A DNA stretch of 6,986 nucleotides from contig DGVT01000017.1 of assembly GCA_002395965.1 (NCBI GenBank), positions 1-6,986 on the forward strand, in the 5' to 3' direction. The stretch comes from Porphyromonadaceae bacterium UBA4277 (GTDB lineage Bacteria > Bacteroidota > Bacteroidia > Bacteroidales > Muribaculaceae). Positions 6,101 to 6,986 of the stretch are shown here, piece after piece. Each line of letters starts with the position of its first letter. The stretch's first letter is position 1. A program made the translations under genes and the position numbers. Under the pieces are notes generated by a model. The model saw only the letters and a list, made by a program, of their open reading frames with translations, was not told the origin of the DNA and did no database searches.

Positions 6101-6742
6101 ATGAGTAAGAAGAAAAAACAAAAAAAGAGTATGGCAAGCGAAGAATCAAAAGAACAACTTGAACACATAACAGAGCAGGAGACTGCCACCGACACTGAGC
6201 TGTCGGAAAAATCAGAAGAGTCCCAAAAGCCTGAAGTGCCGGATGAGTCGGAAAAGTCAGAAGGGGCAGAAGCACCCGAGACTCCCGAAACCATCATCGA
6301 GAAACTCCAGGCTCAGGTAGCACAAGAAAAGAAAGAATACCTCTTCCTGATGGCCGACTTCGATAACTATCGCAAGCGGACCCTGAAGGAAAAACAAGAG
6401 TTGCTCAAAAACGGAGCCGAACGAGCCATGCTCGAACTGCTGCCGGTAGTCGATGATTTTGAACGCGCCATCAGCGCCATGAACAACGGCAACGGCGATG
6501 CCGAAGCCATGAAAGAGGGCATTATGCTCATCTACAACAAGTTCATCAAGTATCTTGAGCACAACAATGTGAAAGCGATCGAAAGCACCGGCAATGACTT
6601 CGACACCGACCTGCACGAAGCCATAACAATGTTCCCGGCACCCAGCCCCGAGCTAAAAGGCAAAGTGGTAGATACCACACTAAAGGGATATATGATTAAC
6701 GACAAAGTGCTGCGGCACGCCAAGGTCGTCGTTGGCCAGTAG
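6101..6742 (+). CDS. grpE: Nucleotide exchange factor GrpE
   Basis: The 213-residue cytoplasmic cochaperone releases ADP from DnaK during the DnaK-DnaJ-GrpE folding cycle. Residues 1-65 are a lysine-rich start followed by an acidic, disordered Glu/Ser/Pro tail. Residues about 65-115 form the long dimerising helix (FDNYRKRTLKEKQELLKNGAERAM region; Phe87 starts FDNYRKR). The C-terminal beta wing holds the family signature, FDTDLHEAI followed by GYMINDKVLRHAKVVV. The ATG at 6101 is chosen over a TTG two codons earlier. The acidic tail contains an imperfect 15-residue tandem repeat (LSEKSEESQKPEVPD then ESEKSEGAEAPETPE), a local expansion in a segment that tolerates length change. In many Bacteroidales dnaJ follows grpE; here the window ends in non-coding repeats before any such gene is seen. 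Confidence 0.97.
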   Translation: MSKKKKQKKSMASEESKEQLEHITEQETATDTELSEKSEESQKPEVPDESEKSEGAEAPETPETIIEKLQAQVAQEKKEYLFLMADFDNYRKRTLKEKQELLKNGAERAMLELLPVVDDFERAISAMNNGNGDAEAMKEGIMLIYNKFIKYLEHNNVKAIESTGNDFDTDLHEAITMFPAPSPELKGKVVDTTLKGYMINDKVLRHAKVVVGQ

Positions 6743-6986
6743 AATGATAATGAATTATTGACAAAGAATAACGCAAATCATTGATAATCCCATTTTCATC
6801 ATTCATAATTCAAGTTTCGCAAGTCGCTAACTTGCTCACTGGTTAAGGGTTAAAGATTAATGGTTAATGATAAAATATTTGATTTTTTCAAAATCTCGAA
6901 CAATTATTCTTCGATAAACTCTAAACTATAACCTTTAACCTTTAAGTTTATATAAACTTGAATTCTTAATTCATAATTCATCATTC
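6743..6986. repeat. A/T-rich intergenic region built of inverted and direct repeats
   Basis: No gene is visible in these 244 bases. TTCATAATTCA occurs twice directly (6802-6812, 6970-6980). AATTCAAGTTT (6807-6817) is matched in inverse by AAACTTGAATT (6954-6964). A G/T-A-rich tract, GGTTAAGGGTTAAAG (6841-6855), is mirrored imperfectly by TAACCTTTAACCTTTAAG (6929-6946). Local hairpins lie at 6819-6835 (GCAAGT/ACTTGC) and 6881-6895 (GATTTT/AAAATC). A perfect 16-base palindrome lies at 6944-6959. The ends (GAATGAT at 6742-6748 and its inverse ATTCATCATTC at 6976-6986) suggest a folded, MITE-like or filler element. Low-complexity strings of this kind are common between Bacteroidales genes. The right edge may be cut by the window. 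Confidence 0.55.

Noticed and set aside
6007..6297. Serine-rich minus-strand frame opposite the start of grpE
   Set aside because: It is a shadow of the Glu/Ser-rich GrpE tail; the low-complexity peptide comes from the repeated codons on the other strand.

Overview
The window looks like a chromosomal segment of a Bacteroidales bacterium. The gut families Muribaculaceae, Prevotellaceae and Bacteroidaceae all fit and I cannot choose between them from sequence alone. The evidence is threefold. Several intergenic sites match the Bacteroidota-type promoter (TTTG, about 20 bases, then TAnnTTTG). No start codon has a clear Shine-Dalgarno sequence; the leaders are A/T-rich instead. The first gene is a BspA-type leucine-rich-repeat secreted protein with a C-terminal dockerin, an architecture known from gut Bacteroidota.

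Layout. Positions 1-587 are non-coding and lie between two apparently divergent promoters. One points left, off the window; the other points right, into a large gene. Between them is an unexplained series of four short inverted repeats (71-196). Positions 588-3701 (+) encode a 1037-residue exported protein: signal peptide, LRR_5/BspA repeats, a beta-propeller-like region and a dockerin. A strong, probably bidirectional terminator follows (3718-3760). It separates this gene from a leftward pair: a HIT-family hydrolase (3890-4279, -) and, upstream of it, greA (4412-4882, -). Downstream of the HIT stop is a short in-frame open stretch that resembles the C-terminal strand of a PP2C phosphatase. 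A divergent promoter region (4883-5201) drives greA leftward and ispE rightward (5202-6023). grpE follows (6101-6742). The final 244 bases are A/T-rich, non-coding and full of inverted and direct repeats.

Function. The right half is housekeeping: rescue of stalled RNA polymerase (GreA), nucleotide-conjugate hydrolysis (HIT), isoprenoid precursor synthesis (IspE) and chaperone nucleotide exchange (GrpE). The left half is accessory: a large surface or secreted protein with a protein-docking module.

The points most worth a second look are the hairpin series at 71-196, whose minus-strand loops are all of the C(GNA)G or C(GNNA)G type; the LRR-propeller-dockerin architecture; the possible PP2C remnant; and the repeat-built region after grpE. 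I found no CRISPR array, tRNA, rRNA, transposase or phage gene. I see no clear evidence of an entirely new multi-gene system.
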